Source: DASRFR01 sp035651455 (GTDB lineage: Bacteria; Acidobacteriota; Terriglobia; Terriglobales; Acidobacteriaceae). From it: a DNA stretch of 64,000 nucleotides. Numbering within the stretch: position 1 is the stretch's first letter; every line of letters begins with the position of its first letter. Where the stretch lies: positions 1-64,000 of the forward strand of contig DASRFR010000052.1 of assembly GCA_035651455.1 (NCBI GenBank). The letters run 5' to 3'. Below the pieces are notes generated by a model that was not told the origin of the DNA, did not search any database, and saw nothing but the letters and a program-made list of their open reading frames with translations. Position numbers and translations under genes: made by a program. Positions 43,666-52,676 of this stretch are shown piece by piece.

Positions 43666-43832
43666 CCAGTAAGAATGAACACCAGCGCAGCCGAGAAGTC
43701 CGGCGCTAAGTACGCTTCAAAAAACCAAGTGCGCGCAGGCGCTCGCACTGCCGTGAGCGTTCCCATACACCTGATCTAAGAACGCCACGGCTAAAATGAG
43801 GATAGAAAGTGCGTTAAAAGTTCGTAAATGGG

Positions 43833-44525
43833 CTATTCGCCGGGCTCAAAGCGGTAGCCGACCCAAGGTTCATTGAGGATGTAGCGGGGATTCTCGGAGT
43901 CGACTTCGAGTTTCTTTCGCAGATGGTTAACACAAACTCGGATGTATTCAGGCTGTTCCGTGCTTTGGGCACCCCACACCGCCGCGAGTAATTTGCGCGT
44001 GGTGATAACCTTGCGTGGATGCTGTGCTAGATACACGAGCAGGTCGAACTCTTTCGGCGTCAGGCGGACTTCACGGCCCGATACTGTCACGCAGTGCGCA
44101 TCGACATCGACCCGGAAGTCACCGTCTTCAATCAGCGTTTGCGCGGGAGAGACTTCCTTTAAACGTCGCAGATTCGCCCTTACCCGGGCCATGAGCTCAT
44201 CAGCCGAAAAGGGCTTGGTTACGTAGTCGTCCGCGCCGGCATCAAGCGCTTCAATCTTGATCTTTTCCTGATCTCGCACCGATAGGACGATGATCGGAAT
44301 CTCGGATGTCTGCCGTAAGCGGCGGCACAGCTCGACCCCGTCAACATTGGGCATGGCAAGGTCGGTAATGACAAGGTCGGCGCGCCAATCCTTCATCATT
44401 TCCAGGGCACTCTCGCCATCGTGGGCAATCCTTACGTCATAGCCATGTGCCGTCAGCGCTGTCCGCAGCACGCGCGTGATTTGCGGCTCGTCATCAACGG
44501 CTAGAATGCGATGGCGTTCGCTCAT
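43833..44525 (-). CDS. kdpE: KdpE, response regulator of the kdp operon
   Basis: A 230-aa OmpR-type regulator. Receiver domain: acidic pair Asp11-Asp12, phospho-acceptor Asp55 in LVITDLAMPNVDG, and Lys in VTKPFSADEL. The winged-helix DNA-binding domain runs from about 130 to the end (LTPKEFDLLVYLAQHPRKVI, VCVNHLRKKLE, YILNEPWVGYRFEP). It activates kdpFABC when potassium is low. Its ATG overlaps the stop of the KdpD/Usp gene as ATGA. The kdp structural genes begin 229 bp downstream, after a terminator-like hairpin. Confidence 0.95.
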   Translation of the reverse strand: MSERHRILAVDDEPQITRVLRTALTAHGYDVRIAHDGESALEMMKDWRADLVITDLAMPNVDGVELCRRLRQTSEIPIIVLSVRDQEKIKIEALDAGADDYVTKPFSADELMARVRANLRRLKEVSPAQTLIEDGDFRVDVDAHCVTVSGREVRLTPKEFDLLVYLAQHPRKVITTRKLLAAVWGAQSTEQPEYIRVCVNHLRKKLEVDSENPRYILNEPWVGYRFEPGE

Positions 44526-45637
44526 TTGGCCTGGGTCACTATGTGCACGTCGACGGCGGGCGCTTCGCGGAGGAACTTGTGGACTGCGGACATGTACAGA
44601 TATCGTCTCCAGCCCGTCGTCGCCGAGTGCCCGAAAACAACTTGTGTCACATGCTTCTCGCGGACATACGACGCGACAGTCTCCGCGACAGTTTTACCCT
44701 TCAGCTTCACGACCTCTGCCCCAAGGTTTTTGGCAAATTCCACATTGCGTCCCAACGTGCGCTGGTCCTGCGGGTTATCGTCGACTCCGATATCCACGTA
44801 CATAACCAGAAAGTCGGCACGGATGGCTTGCGCCATACGCCAGCCACGCGCAATCAAGTATTGGGCGGTCGGATTCGAACTGATACAGACCGCAACCCGC
44901 TCCCGCACGCCGGGCTGCTCAATGTGCTCCCGCTCGAGGTACGACTCTAAGCTGCGATCCAGCACTTGCGTAACCTGGCGCAATGCCAGTTCACGCAGCG
45001 CAATGAGATTGCCTGGGCGGAAAAAGTGTCCCAGCGCCCGTTCCGCGCGCTCGACCGGATAAATGTCTCCACGCTCCATTCGGTGTCGGAGCGCCTCGGG
45101 TGTCAGATCGGCAAGCACGATCTCGTTGACCCGTTGCATTACCCAATCGGGCACAGTCTCGCGCACCGTCACCCCGGTGATACTGCGCACCAGGGGCGTC
45201 ATGCTTTCGATATGCTGAACGTTCATCGTCGAGAGCACGTCAATACCTGCATCGAGCAGCTCGATCACATCCTCATATCTCTTGCGGTGTTTGGAGCCTT
45301 CGACATTGGTGTGGGCGAGCTCATCGATAACCGCCACTGCCGGCCTGCAAGCCAGGATGGCATCGACATCCATTTCCTCAAACAGCGCACCTTTGTACTC
45401 GAGCTTTCGCCTGCGGACGGTCGTGAGCTTGGCCGCGAGTTCGACGATGGGCTTGCGTCCGTGCGTCTCCACCACACCGATGACCACATTTTCGCCGCGA
45501 CTGTGCCGACGAATAGCCTCGCTCAGCATGTTATAGGTTTTTCCGACACCAGGAGCATACCCAAGAAACAGCTTCAGCAGCGCCTCTTTCTTGGGGGACG
45601 TTTCCTCCAGCCACTGCTCCGGCGTCTTTGTAGCCAC
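44522..45637 (-). CDS. KdpD N-terminal sensor half (KdpD + Usp domains, no kinase)
   Basis: About 371 aa from a GTG at 45637 (VATKTPEQWLEE), the usual family start; the frame opens to 45742, but that would run into the divergent kinase gene. The KdpD domain has the Walker A box GYAPGVGKTYN (26-36) and VVIGVVETHGRKPIVELAAK, AVIDELAHTNVEGSKHRKRY. The Usp domain fills about 235-371 (VAVCISSNPTAQYLIARGWR, VVFGHSATTGWRRYLYMSAV). In E. coli these domains form the N-terminal half of the 894-aa KdpD. Here the kinase half is a separate divergent gene. In this form the protein probably senses potassium, ATP or c-di-AMP and passes the signal to the separate kinase. Confidence 0.9.
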   Translation of the reverse strand: MATKTPEQWLEETSPKKEALLKLFLGYAPGVGKTYNMLSEAIRRHSRGENVVIGVVETHGRKPIVELAAKLTTVRRRKLEYKGALFEEMDVDAILACRPAVAVIDELAHTNVEGSKHRKRYEDVIELLDAGIDVLSTMNVQHIESMTPLVRSITGVTVRETVPDWVMQRVNEIVLADLTPEALRHRMERGDIYPVERAERALGHFFRPGNLIALRELALRQVTQVLDRSLESYLEREHIEQPGVRERVAVCISSNPTAQYLIARGWRMAQAIRADFLVMYVDIGVDDNPQDQRTLGRNVEFAKNLGAEVVKLKGKTVAETVASYVREKHVTQVVFGHSATTGWRRYLYMSAVHKFLREAPAVDVHIVTQAK

Positions 45638-45749
45638 GTGACTATTGTTGAACGAGGAGTGCGGAAATGCAGCAATCTTTATGCAGTTTTTATGACTTTC
45701 GTTGACGGCAAGGGAACTCCGCGCTTGAGTCCTCGCATACAATTCGAGA
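45638..45749. promoter_or_regulatory. Divergent promoter region between the two KdpD halves
   Basis: A 112-bp gap separates the GTG of the KdpD/Usp gene (minus) from the GTG of the kinase half (plus). Both genes must be driven from here, so shared control is likely. No individual promoter boxes were placed. Confidence 0.45.
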
Positions 45750-47195
45750 GTGCCGCGTTCTCCTCAGCGCATGCTGGTTCGCTTCGGCGTTTGCTCAGCG
45801 GTAATAGCCGCGATAACGGTGGGTTACACGCGTCTTATACACGTCAATCCCACGACGGTGGCGCTGACGTTCCTGCTTGCTGTTCTGGTCATCGCCGCGT
45901 CCTGGGGGCTGAAATACTCGGCGTACACATCAGTCGTTGCCACCGCCTGCTTCAACTTCTTCTTCCTTCCGCCACTGGGCACCTGGACCATTTCCGACGC
46001 ACAAAACTGGGTTGCGCTCAGCGTTTTCCTGGTCACCGCCATGATTGCCAGCCATCTATCGGATAAAGCGAGGCACGAAGCCGATATATCCGCGAAGCGC
46101 CGGCAAGAAGTCGAACGGCTTTACGCTTTTAGCCAGCATCTGCTCGTTAAGGAGAATGTTCTTGAACTTCTGAACGAACTGCCCAAGGAGGTGGTGGACG
46201 AGTTTTCCGTTCCGGCTGCCGCGATTTTCCTGGCAGCTCGCCAAAAAGTGTACTACTCCGATGTTGCAGCGCACAGCCTGCTCTCGGCCGATGAACTCAA
46301 GATGATCAGCGCACGTGGCGAGCCCAGTGCGAATCCTGCGCGCGGTGTCTCATTCATTCCCCTCCGAATCGGGGTCAGGACCGTCGGCAGCCTCGGAGTG
46401 ATAGGAAACATTTCATACGAAACACTGGAAGCCATAGCGAGCATGGTCGGCATAGCGACCGAACGAGCGGCGGCGGTAGAAAAACTCTCGCACGCGGAAG
46501 CCGCACGAGAAAGCGAGCGCCTCCGGTCGGCGCTGCTGGATGCGGTCACCCACGAGTTTCGTACACCGCTCACCAGCATCAAGGCGGCAGCTTCCACGCT
46601 CGCGTCGAATGTGCAGTTGGACAGTGCTGCGTGGCTCGACCTGGTCACCGTAATCGAGGAAGAAGCCGACCGCTTGAACCGGTTAGTCGGCGAAGCGGCG
46701 GAAATGGCACAACTCGATGCGCATCAGGTGCACCTTGAATTCGAGGTCCTGGACATTCGCAGTGCTATTGATGCCGCGCTGAAAGAGTTCGCAACCGTTC
46801 AAGGAGATCACAATATAGAGGTAACGGTTTCGTCCGACCTGCCCCGGGTTCGCATGGACAAATCGCGGATGAGCGAGGTGATGCGCCATCTTCTTGAAAA
46901 TGCGGCAAAATACTCTCCCGCGGGCACTCCGATCCATGTGACGGCGGAATGTGCAGGTGCCTGTGTTCGCGTCAGTGTCGCCGATCACGGTCCGGGAATC
47001 GACGATTTCGAGCAGTCGCTGATTTTCGAGAAGTTCTATAGAGGCAGAGGCCAGCGGGGAATTCAGGGTACGGGAATGGGTTTACCCATCGCCAAGGCGA
47101 TCATCGAGGCACACGGAGGCACAATCGGAGTAACCAGCCAGCTTGGTCGCGGATCAGTTTTTTATTTCACATTGCCGGCGCTGCCCAAAAGCTAG
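45750..47195 (+). CDS. KdpD C-terminal half: DUF4118 sensor histidine kinase
   Basis: A 481-aa protein starting with GTG. Three to four membrane helices of DUF4118 type (about 8-105), including FNFFFLPPLGTWTI, the KdpD membrane signature. A GAF-like region (about 120-240) follows, then HisKA with His268 in AVTHEFRTPLTSIKAAASTL. The ATPase domain has HLLENAAKYSPAGTPI (N box), VADHGPGID (G1) and GTGMGLPIAKAIIEAHGG (G2). It corresponds to the second half of KdpD and should phosphorylate KdpE. It is divergent from the KdpD/Usp-kdpE operon. Confidence 0.92.
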   Translation: MPRSPQRMLVRFGVCSAVIAAITVGYTRLIHVNPTTVALTFLLAVLVIAASWGLKYSAYTSVVATACFNFFFLPPLGTWTISDAQNWVALSVFLVTAMIASHLSDKARHEADISAKRRQEVERLYAFSQHLLVKENVLELLNELPKEVVDEFSVPAAAIFLAARQKVYYSDVAAHSLLSADELKMISARGEPSANPARGVSFIPLRIGVRTVGSLGVIGNISYETLEAIASMVGIATERAAAVEKLSHAEAARESERLRSALLDAVTHEFRTPLTSIKAAASTLASNVQLDSAAWLDLVTVIEEEADRLNRLVGEAAEMAQLDAHQVHLEFEVLDIRSAIDAALKEFATVQGDHNIEVTVSSDLPRVRMDKSRMSEVMRHLLENAAKYSPAGTPIHVTAECAGACVRVSVADHGPGIDDFEQSLIFEKFYRGRGQRGIQGTGMGLPIAKAIIEAHGGTIGVTSQLGRGSVFYFTLPALPKS

Positions 47196-47291
47196 TGCAA
47201 GCCTCGCTCATTCGGAGTATGCAACTGAGACTACCGTGTTCCCGAACCTAGGCCACTCTGAAAAACCGGGCATCGCATATGTCTCGGCGCT

Positions 47292-48920
47292 TTACTTGCC
47301 CAGCAATCCATAAACTACCAACTGCCCAGAAAAGGTAGCCACGTACACTTTTCCATTCGCCACGGTAGGTGGACAAAACTTTGCGTACAGGCCAACCGCA
47401 TCCCGTGTGGCGTTCTGTTGGCTGTTCCACAACTCCACTCCCAAATTCGTCGCGTCGAAAGCTCGCACTATTCCTTTGACGGTCTTCTGATTTGCATCGC
47501 CTGAGTACGGCCCCGCCGCCCAGACGATCCCCGTTCCCGTCTGGCTGTTGTTGGCGGAAAGCGACAGGGGCACACTGTTGGAATAGCCGATGACCCCGGC
47601 CGTAGTGCTTTGGGTTATCGGAGTCTCATTGAACAGCCCATTGGAAAACTGGTAGGCCTTCAAATAATCTCCAGATCCCCATATGTAGATGACGGGCCCA
47701 AAGTTGGGACTGTTCCAGTAGATAGGGGTCCCCATGAACGGTGCGAAGAACGGTGGCGTGGTGGCCAGGAACTCCTGCAGATCGCCGTTATACGACCCGT
47801 GATACTGACCCAGGTTGTTCGAGTCCATCAACCGCAAGCTCGCATCTTTACCGATGCCGACGATGAAGCTTGTCCCCGGTATGATCATGGGCGCGCCTGA
47901 CCCCAGGTCGACGTCGTTATGATTGAGGAAAGATTGGTCAAAAGGCGTGAAATAGTCCACCGCCTTTAGACCAGACGATACATTGATCTTGACTACGCTA
48001 TCGCCGTAGTCCGTCGGTACTGGCGCAGTCGCATCGAAGGTTCCGTTACCCGTCATTATGTAAATGTTGTCCGCATCGGCTGCCAGTCCCGTTCCAGCCC
48101 CCCAGATTCCTCCCGAGTAACCATTCGGCGTTGCGTTGAAGATGTTGGTCTGCGCGAGAGTCGCGGCGTCGTAACCAAAAACCCAGCCATGCCAGGGTTG
48201 CGTATCGCACGTGGATCCAAAGCCGACGTACACCACGCCGTTTAAAAGCAGCAGCCCGGGCCGGTTGTTGTGATACAGCGGACGGAACTGAACATAGCCG
48301 TTGTGACTGTCATACCCCGTACCTTTGACGCGTCCTGCTATCGTCACGGGACTGCCGCTCTTCTCGCGCCCAGAAATCAGATCGAGAGCATGCAGCATGA
48401 AGCGAAACGTGTTGGTGTTTACATCCTTTGACTTCGCCACAACATAGATCGTGTTCGTAACCGTGTCGATCACCGGTGTGCCCGTAATGCCAATCTGCGG
48501 ATGAATGTCCACACAGTACGAAGCGATGTCCGTGTAGGGCACCGGCGTGCCCAGGTTCACAGACCACAACGGGGAGAAAGCATTAGCATCATCAGCGTCG
48601 AAGGCGTACACGTTATTTGCTTCGGTGACGACATACACCACATTGCGCTTGACCTTCCCAATGACGAGATTGGGCACGTACAAGGGTTGCGCATAGATCT
48701 GGCCATCCACATGCCTGGCAAAAAGTCTTCCGAACGAACTCACGTTCACATTTGACGTATTCAAAACTGTCTCGTTGAGATTCTGGCCGCTACGATTGTT
48801 GTCGTTGTGCTGGGTCGTCACCGCAACCTGGGCCACTGCCGGGAGGACCAGCGCGATTAGCACCACCACACTGACCCACAGGTTGGCATGATTGCTCCGC
48901 TGCGCCTTGAGTGATTTCAT
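47292..48920 (-). CDS. Exported PQQ-like beta-propeller protein
   Basis: About 542 aa. The signal peptide (VSVVVLIALVLPAVAQ) is followed by a repeated propeller pattern: GQIYAQPLYVPNLVIG, VVYVVTEANNVYAFDADDAN, GITGTPVIDTVTNTIYVVAK, LLLLNGVVYVGFG, ending PPTVANGKVYVATFSGQLVV. This is the PQQ/YVTN-like propeller found often in Acidobacteriota secretomes. No PQQ-dehydrogenase catalytic residues were identified, so a binding rather than enzymatic role is as likely. The ATG at 48920 has AAGGGA upstream; the frame opens to 48938. It converges with the KdpD kinase gene, 96 bp away. Confidence 0.8.
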   Translation of the reverse strand: MKSLKAQRSNHANLWVSVVVLIALVLPAVAQVAVTTQHNDNNRSGQNLNETVLNTSNVNVSSFGRLFARHVDGQIYAQPLYVPNLVIGKVKRNVVYVVTEANNVYAFDADDANAFSPLWSVNLGTPVPYTDIASYCVDIHPQIGITGTPVIDTVTNTIYVVAKSKDVNTNTFRFMLHALDLISGREKSGSPVTIAGRVKGTGYDSHNGYVQFRPLYHNNRPGLLLLNGVVYVGFGSTCDTQPWHGWVFGYDAATLAQTNIFNATPNGYSGGIWGAGTGLAADADNIYIMTGNGTFDATAPVPTDYGDSVVKINVSSGLKAVDYFTPFDQSFLNHNDVDLGSGAPMIIPGTSFIVGIGKDASLRLMDSNNLGQYHGSYNGDLQEFLATTPPFFAPFMGTPIYWNSPNFGPVIYIWGSGDYLKAYQFSNGLFNETPITQSTTAGVIGYSNSVPLSLSANNSQTGTGIVWAAGPYSGDANQKTVKGIVRAFDATNLGVELWNSQQNATRDAVGLYAKFCPPTVANGKVYVATFSGQLVVYGLLGK

Positions 48921-48938
48921 CGGTTTTTCCCTTTCCAA

Positions 48939-49347
48939 GAAGATTCAAACGAGGCCCGGGGACACCTGTGGCATGGGTAACGGCCGCACCGTAAAAGCTT
49001 CGGACTTTCTGCTTCTACCTGGGATCGGGTTACGCGGGGAAGTTCTAGATCGTCGGCCACCGATCTTCAAATTAGTGGCAAGATTGTGGGACCGTCTTGG
49101 GGAGAAGTCAACAAGTAATTCACATTCTTATAGCTTGGTTGCGGCCGCCGTGCCGTGCTCCAACAAGCCGGGAGTGTGTAGTCAGCTCTGCACATCAGGC
49201 GCGAATCTCCTCGCAATTTCCCACCGATGCTGAGCTTTGGGCTGTGCTTCCAATTTGCGCTCTCGATTTGCTTTGCTCCCGTTTGGACGTTCGCTGCTCG
49301 GTTGACGCACTTCATCCCGGCAAATACCATTTCTTCAACCCACCTGC
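48939..49347. other. Divergent intergenic region before the third kinase gene
   Basis: About 410 bases between divergent genes, with no frame that looks coding. It should hold the promoters of both the propeller gene (minus) and the kinase gene (plus). I saw no strong palindrome or recognisable boxes. Confidence 0.45.
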
Positions 49348-52300
49348 ATGATTGGCAATACACTCTCGCATTTTCACGTCATCGAGCGCATCGGCGCAGG
49401 CGGGATGGGCGTCGTCTATCGCGCGCATGATGAGCAGTTGGATCGGGATGTCGCGCTCAAGGTTTTGGCCCCGGGGATATTAAGCGATGAGGCGTCGCGC
49501 CGACGGTTCCGGCGGGAAGCTCTTGCCTTGGCTAAACTTAACCACCCCAACATTGAATCTATTTACGAATTTGACACCGAGCAGGGCATCGACTTCTTGG
49601 TGATGGAGTTGGTGAGCGGGATCACGCTGGCTGCCAAGCTATCGACGGGGCCGCTCGGGGAAAAGGATGTGCTCCGTTTCGGCGCACAACTGGCCGACGG
49701 TCTGCATGCAGCGCATGAGCAGGGAATTATTCACCGCGACCTCAAACCTGGCAATTTGCACATCACAAGGGAACAGCGGCTCAAAATTCTGGATTTTGGT
49801 CTGGCCCAGTGGATCCAGACAGGCGAAGAAAACAACCTGGCGATCACCCTGACGAAGTCGCAGGAGATTACCGGCACCTTGCCTTACATGGCTCCTGAAC
49901 AACTGCGCGGGCACACCGCCGACCAGCGCACGGACATCTATGCTGCGGGCGCGGTGTTGTATGAGATGGCTAGCGGGAAACGGCCCCACCAGCAAACTTC
50001 AAGCCCATTGTTGATCTCGGCCATTCTGGAAGCTCCGCTTGAACCCCCGACCACGCACAATCGGCAGATCGCGCCCGTGCTCGAAAACATCATTCTCAAG
50101 GCGCTGGACAAGGATCCAAATCGCCGCTATCAGTCGGCTCGCGAACTGCACATCGATCTGGAACGCATGATGACCGGGTCGACGCCGATCGTCCCGCGAC
50201 GACCGCCGCAACATTGGCGGTGGACGATCCCCGGCGCGATCGCTCTCATGCTGGCGGCGATCCTGGTTGTACTGTATTTGAGACACCTCCGCCACGGACA
50301 AGTTGCAGGTGTCCAGCAATCTCAGACTGCCCCCGCCATTATGGCGCGCCGATCCGTCGCGGTGCTCGGTTTTAAGAATCTCTCGGGCAAGCCGGAAACG
50401 GCATGGCTTTCTACCGCCCTGGCCGAAATGCTAAGCACGGAATTGGCCGCGGGAGAGCAGGTGCGCACGATTCCGGGCGAGAACATCGCGCGCATGAAGC
50501 ATGACCTGGCACTGGAGGATGCGGACAGCTTCGGTCAAGAGACGCTGGAGAAGATCCGCAAACATCTGGGCACCGATCTGGTGGTGCTTGGCTCCTACTT
50601 GGTAATGGGCAATGCGGCAGGAGGCAAGTTACGCCTGGATTTTCGTTTGCAGGATGCGGTTGCGGGTGAAACGATCGCCTCGGTGTCGGAGACTGGTACG
50701 GAAGGCGAACTGCTTGATCTCGTCTCTCGAAGTGGGATTGAGATTCGACAGAAGCTCGGTATAGGCCAGGTTTCCGCCTCTGACAATTCCGATGTGCGCG
50801 CTTCTCTTCCCGCCACTCCGGAGGCGGCCCGGCTCTATTCAGAAGGCTTAGCAAAACTGCGGGTTCTGGATGCTCTCGCCGCGCGCGACCTCCTGATACG
50901 CGCTGTCCGGGCCGATGCTAAGCATGGACCCAGCCATGCCGCGCTGGCAGAAGCATGGGCGGCGCTGGGTTATGACAAAAACGCGGCGACACAGGGGAGG
51001 GAAGCAGTCCGCCTGGCGGCAAACTTGTCCCGCGAAGAGAGATTGTTCATCGAGGCGCGATCTCATGAGTTTTCTCACGAGTGGCCACGCGCCATTGATA
51101 TTTATCGCACCCTGACAGGATTCTTCCCTGACAACCTCGAGTACGGTCTACGTCTGGCTTCCTGCCAAATCGCGGCGGGCTCCGGCCGCGATGCATTGGC
51201 AACCGTCGAGAGTCTCCGCCGTCTGCCAGCTCCCACCGCTGACGACGCACGAATTGATCTTGCCGAGGCACACGCGGCGTCGTCGGTGGGCGACTTCAAG
51301 CGGTCCGAAAAATCCGCCGCGCGAGCCGTCGAGAAGGGACGCGCGCAAGGAACCCAACTCGTCGTAGCTAAAGCGCGTTCGACCCAAGGCTCGGCCCTGG
51401 AGCGTCTTGGATTATCGAGTGAATCTGCTGCTGCAATCGCGGAGGCACAGACTCTCTTTACAGTAGCAGGAGACCGAGTCGGGGCCGCCACAACCATGCT
51501 CGTGGCGGGTCACCTGCTTTACGACAAGGGTGACTTTGCGGGCGCTCTAAAAAGTTACAAGGATTCTTTGGAAGTGTTCCGGATGCTGGGGAACCGATTA
51601 CGCGCCGCCAATTCGCTCAACAACATTGGGAACGTATATTACGACCAGGGTGATCTCGTTCATGCAAAGGAGTACTACGAGCAGGCCATCTCGGCCTATC
51701 GCGAGATTGATGACAAAACCGGTTTTGCGGGCGGCCTTGGTAATCTCGCCAATGTGCTGGATAGCATGGGAGAACTCGGGCAGGCGCTGCAAATGCAATT
51801 GGCCGGCCTCGATGCATTCCGCGAGGTTGGCGATCAGCGTGGCGCAGGATCCACGTTGTCGAACTTAGGAAATTTACTCTTAGAGATGGGAGACTTGGAT
51901 GGCGCCCAGGCGCGTTACACCGAGGCCTTACAGATCGACACCCAAACTGGATATCGGCGAGGTACAGCCTATAAGCTCTTCGGCCTGGCGGACCTGCTTA
52001 CCCAGCGCGACGATCTCTCGCAAGCACGCCAGAAAGCGGAAGAAGCGGCAAACATCCGCCACGAACTTGGCGAAGAACTCAACAGCGCTCTGAGCCAGGC
52101 GCAACTCGCGAATATTTCCATGGAACAGGGGCGCAACGCTGAAGCCGAAGGGCTGATTCGTTCAGCGGTTACGCAGTTTGATAAAAACAAATTGCAGGAC
52201 AACCAAGCCGCTGGCAACGCCCTGCTCGCGATGATCTTGTTGAAAGAGGGAAAGGTAAGCGAAGCACAGAAGACGGCTGAGCTTGCTATGGCTCTCTCGA

Positions 52301-52596
52301 AAAGAGCTTCGAGTCGTCTGCCGCGCTTTGACGCCGGACTGGCGCAAGCACGTACTCTCGCTGCTTCCGGGCGAACCGACGATGCACTGAAAAAACTGCA
52401 GATCATGCTGGACGAGCAGAAGAAATACGGCTACCTGGGCTACGAATATATGACGCGGCTTACGATCGGCGAACTGGAGATGAAGTCAGGCAAAGTCGCG
52501 GCCGGCCGCGCACGTCTGGAAAGTTTGGAGAAAGAAGCAGGGCAAAAAGGTTTTCGGCTGATCGCTCGCAAGGCGGCGAAGGTGCGAGCGGGCTAG
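49348..52596 (+). CDS. Membrane Ser/Thr protein kinase with TolB-N-like and TPR parts
   Basis: A 1082-aa protein. The Hanks kinase domain (8-275) has IGAGGMGVVY (15-24), Lys38, HRDLKPGN (129-136), DFG (149-151) and GTLPYMAPEQL (176-186), all intact. A membrane helix lies at 292-311. A TolB-N-like domain (about 335-470) begins RRSVAVLGFKNLSGKPETAW. From about 490 to the end, TPR repeats dominate, including near-identical units such as NNIGNVYYDQGDLVHAKEYY and SNLGNLLLEMGDLDGAQARY. The periplasmic TPR part likely reads a protein signal. It is not paired with a sigma factor here, unlike the kinase at 31641. Confidence 0.9.
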   Translation: MIGNTLSHFHVIERIGAGGMGVVYRAHDEQLDRDVALKVLAPGILSDEASRRRFRREALALAKLNHPNIESIYEFDTEQGIDFLVMELVSGITLAAKLSTGPLGEKDVLRFGAQLADGLHAAHEQGIIHRDLKPGNLHITREQRLKILDFGLAQWIQTGEENNLAITLTKSQEITGTLPYMAPEQLRGHTADQRTDIYAAGAVLYEMASGKRPHQQTSSPLLISAILEAPLEPPTTHNRQIAPVLENIILKALDKDPNRRYQSARELHIDLERMMTGSTPIVPRRPPQHWRWTIPGAIALMLAAILVVLYLRHLRHGQVAGVQQSQTAPAIMARRSVAVLGFKNLSGKPETAWLSTALAEMLSTELAAGEQVRTIPGENIARMKHDLALEDADSFGQETLEKIRKHLGTDLVVLGSYLVMGNAAGGKLRLDFRLQDAVAGETIASVSETGTEGELLDLVSRSGIEIRQKLGIGQVSASDNSDVRASLPATPEAARLYSEGLAKLRVLDALAARDLLIRAVRADAKHGPSHAALAEAWAALGYDKNAATQGREAVRLAANLSREERLFIEARSHEFSHEWPRAIDIYRTLTGFFPDNLEYGLRLASCQIAAGSGRDALATVESLRRLPAPTADDARIDLAEAHAASSVGDFKRSEKSAARAVEKGRAQGTQLVVAKARSTQGSALERLGLSSESAAAIAEAQTLFTVAGDRVGAATTMLVAGHLLYDKGDFAGALKSYKDSLEVFRMLGNRLRAANSLNNIGNVYYDQGDLVHAKEYYEQAISAYREIDDKTGFAGGLGNLANVLDSMGELGQALQMQLAGLDAFREVGDQRGAGSTLSNLGNLLLEMGDLDGAQARYTEALQIDTQTGYRRGTAYKLFGLADLLTQRDDLSQARQKAEEAANIRHELGEELNSALSQAQLANISMEQGRNAEAEGLIRSAVTQFDKNKLQDNQAAGNALLAMILLKEGKVSEAQKTAELAMALSKRASSRLPRFDAGLAQARTLAASGRTDDALKKLQIMLDEQKKYGYLGYEYMTRLTIGELEMKSGKVAAGRARLESLEKEAGQKGFRLIARKAAKVRAG

Positions 52597-52676
52597 CCTA
52601 TCACAGGCCCCTTTCACCACAATCGCCTGGTCGACACGATTGCTTCGCGGCGTCCGCGCTCGCCATTGTTGATGTT

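Noticed and set aside
43605..43832. c-di-AMP (ydaO-type) riboswitch ahead of kdpFABC
   Set aside because: The conserved sequence blocks of that riboswitch were not found in the leader; only a terminator-like hairpin is seen.
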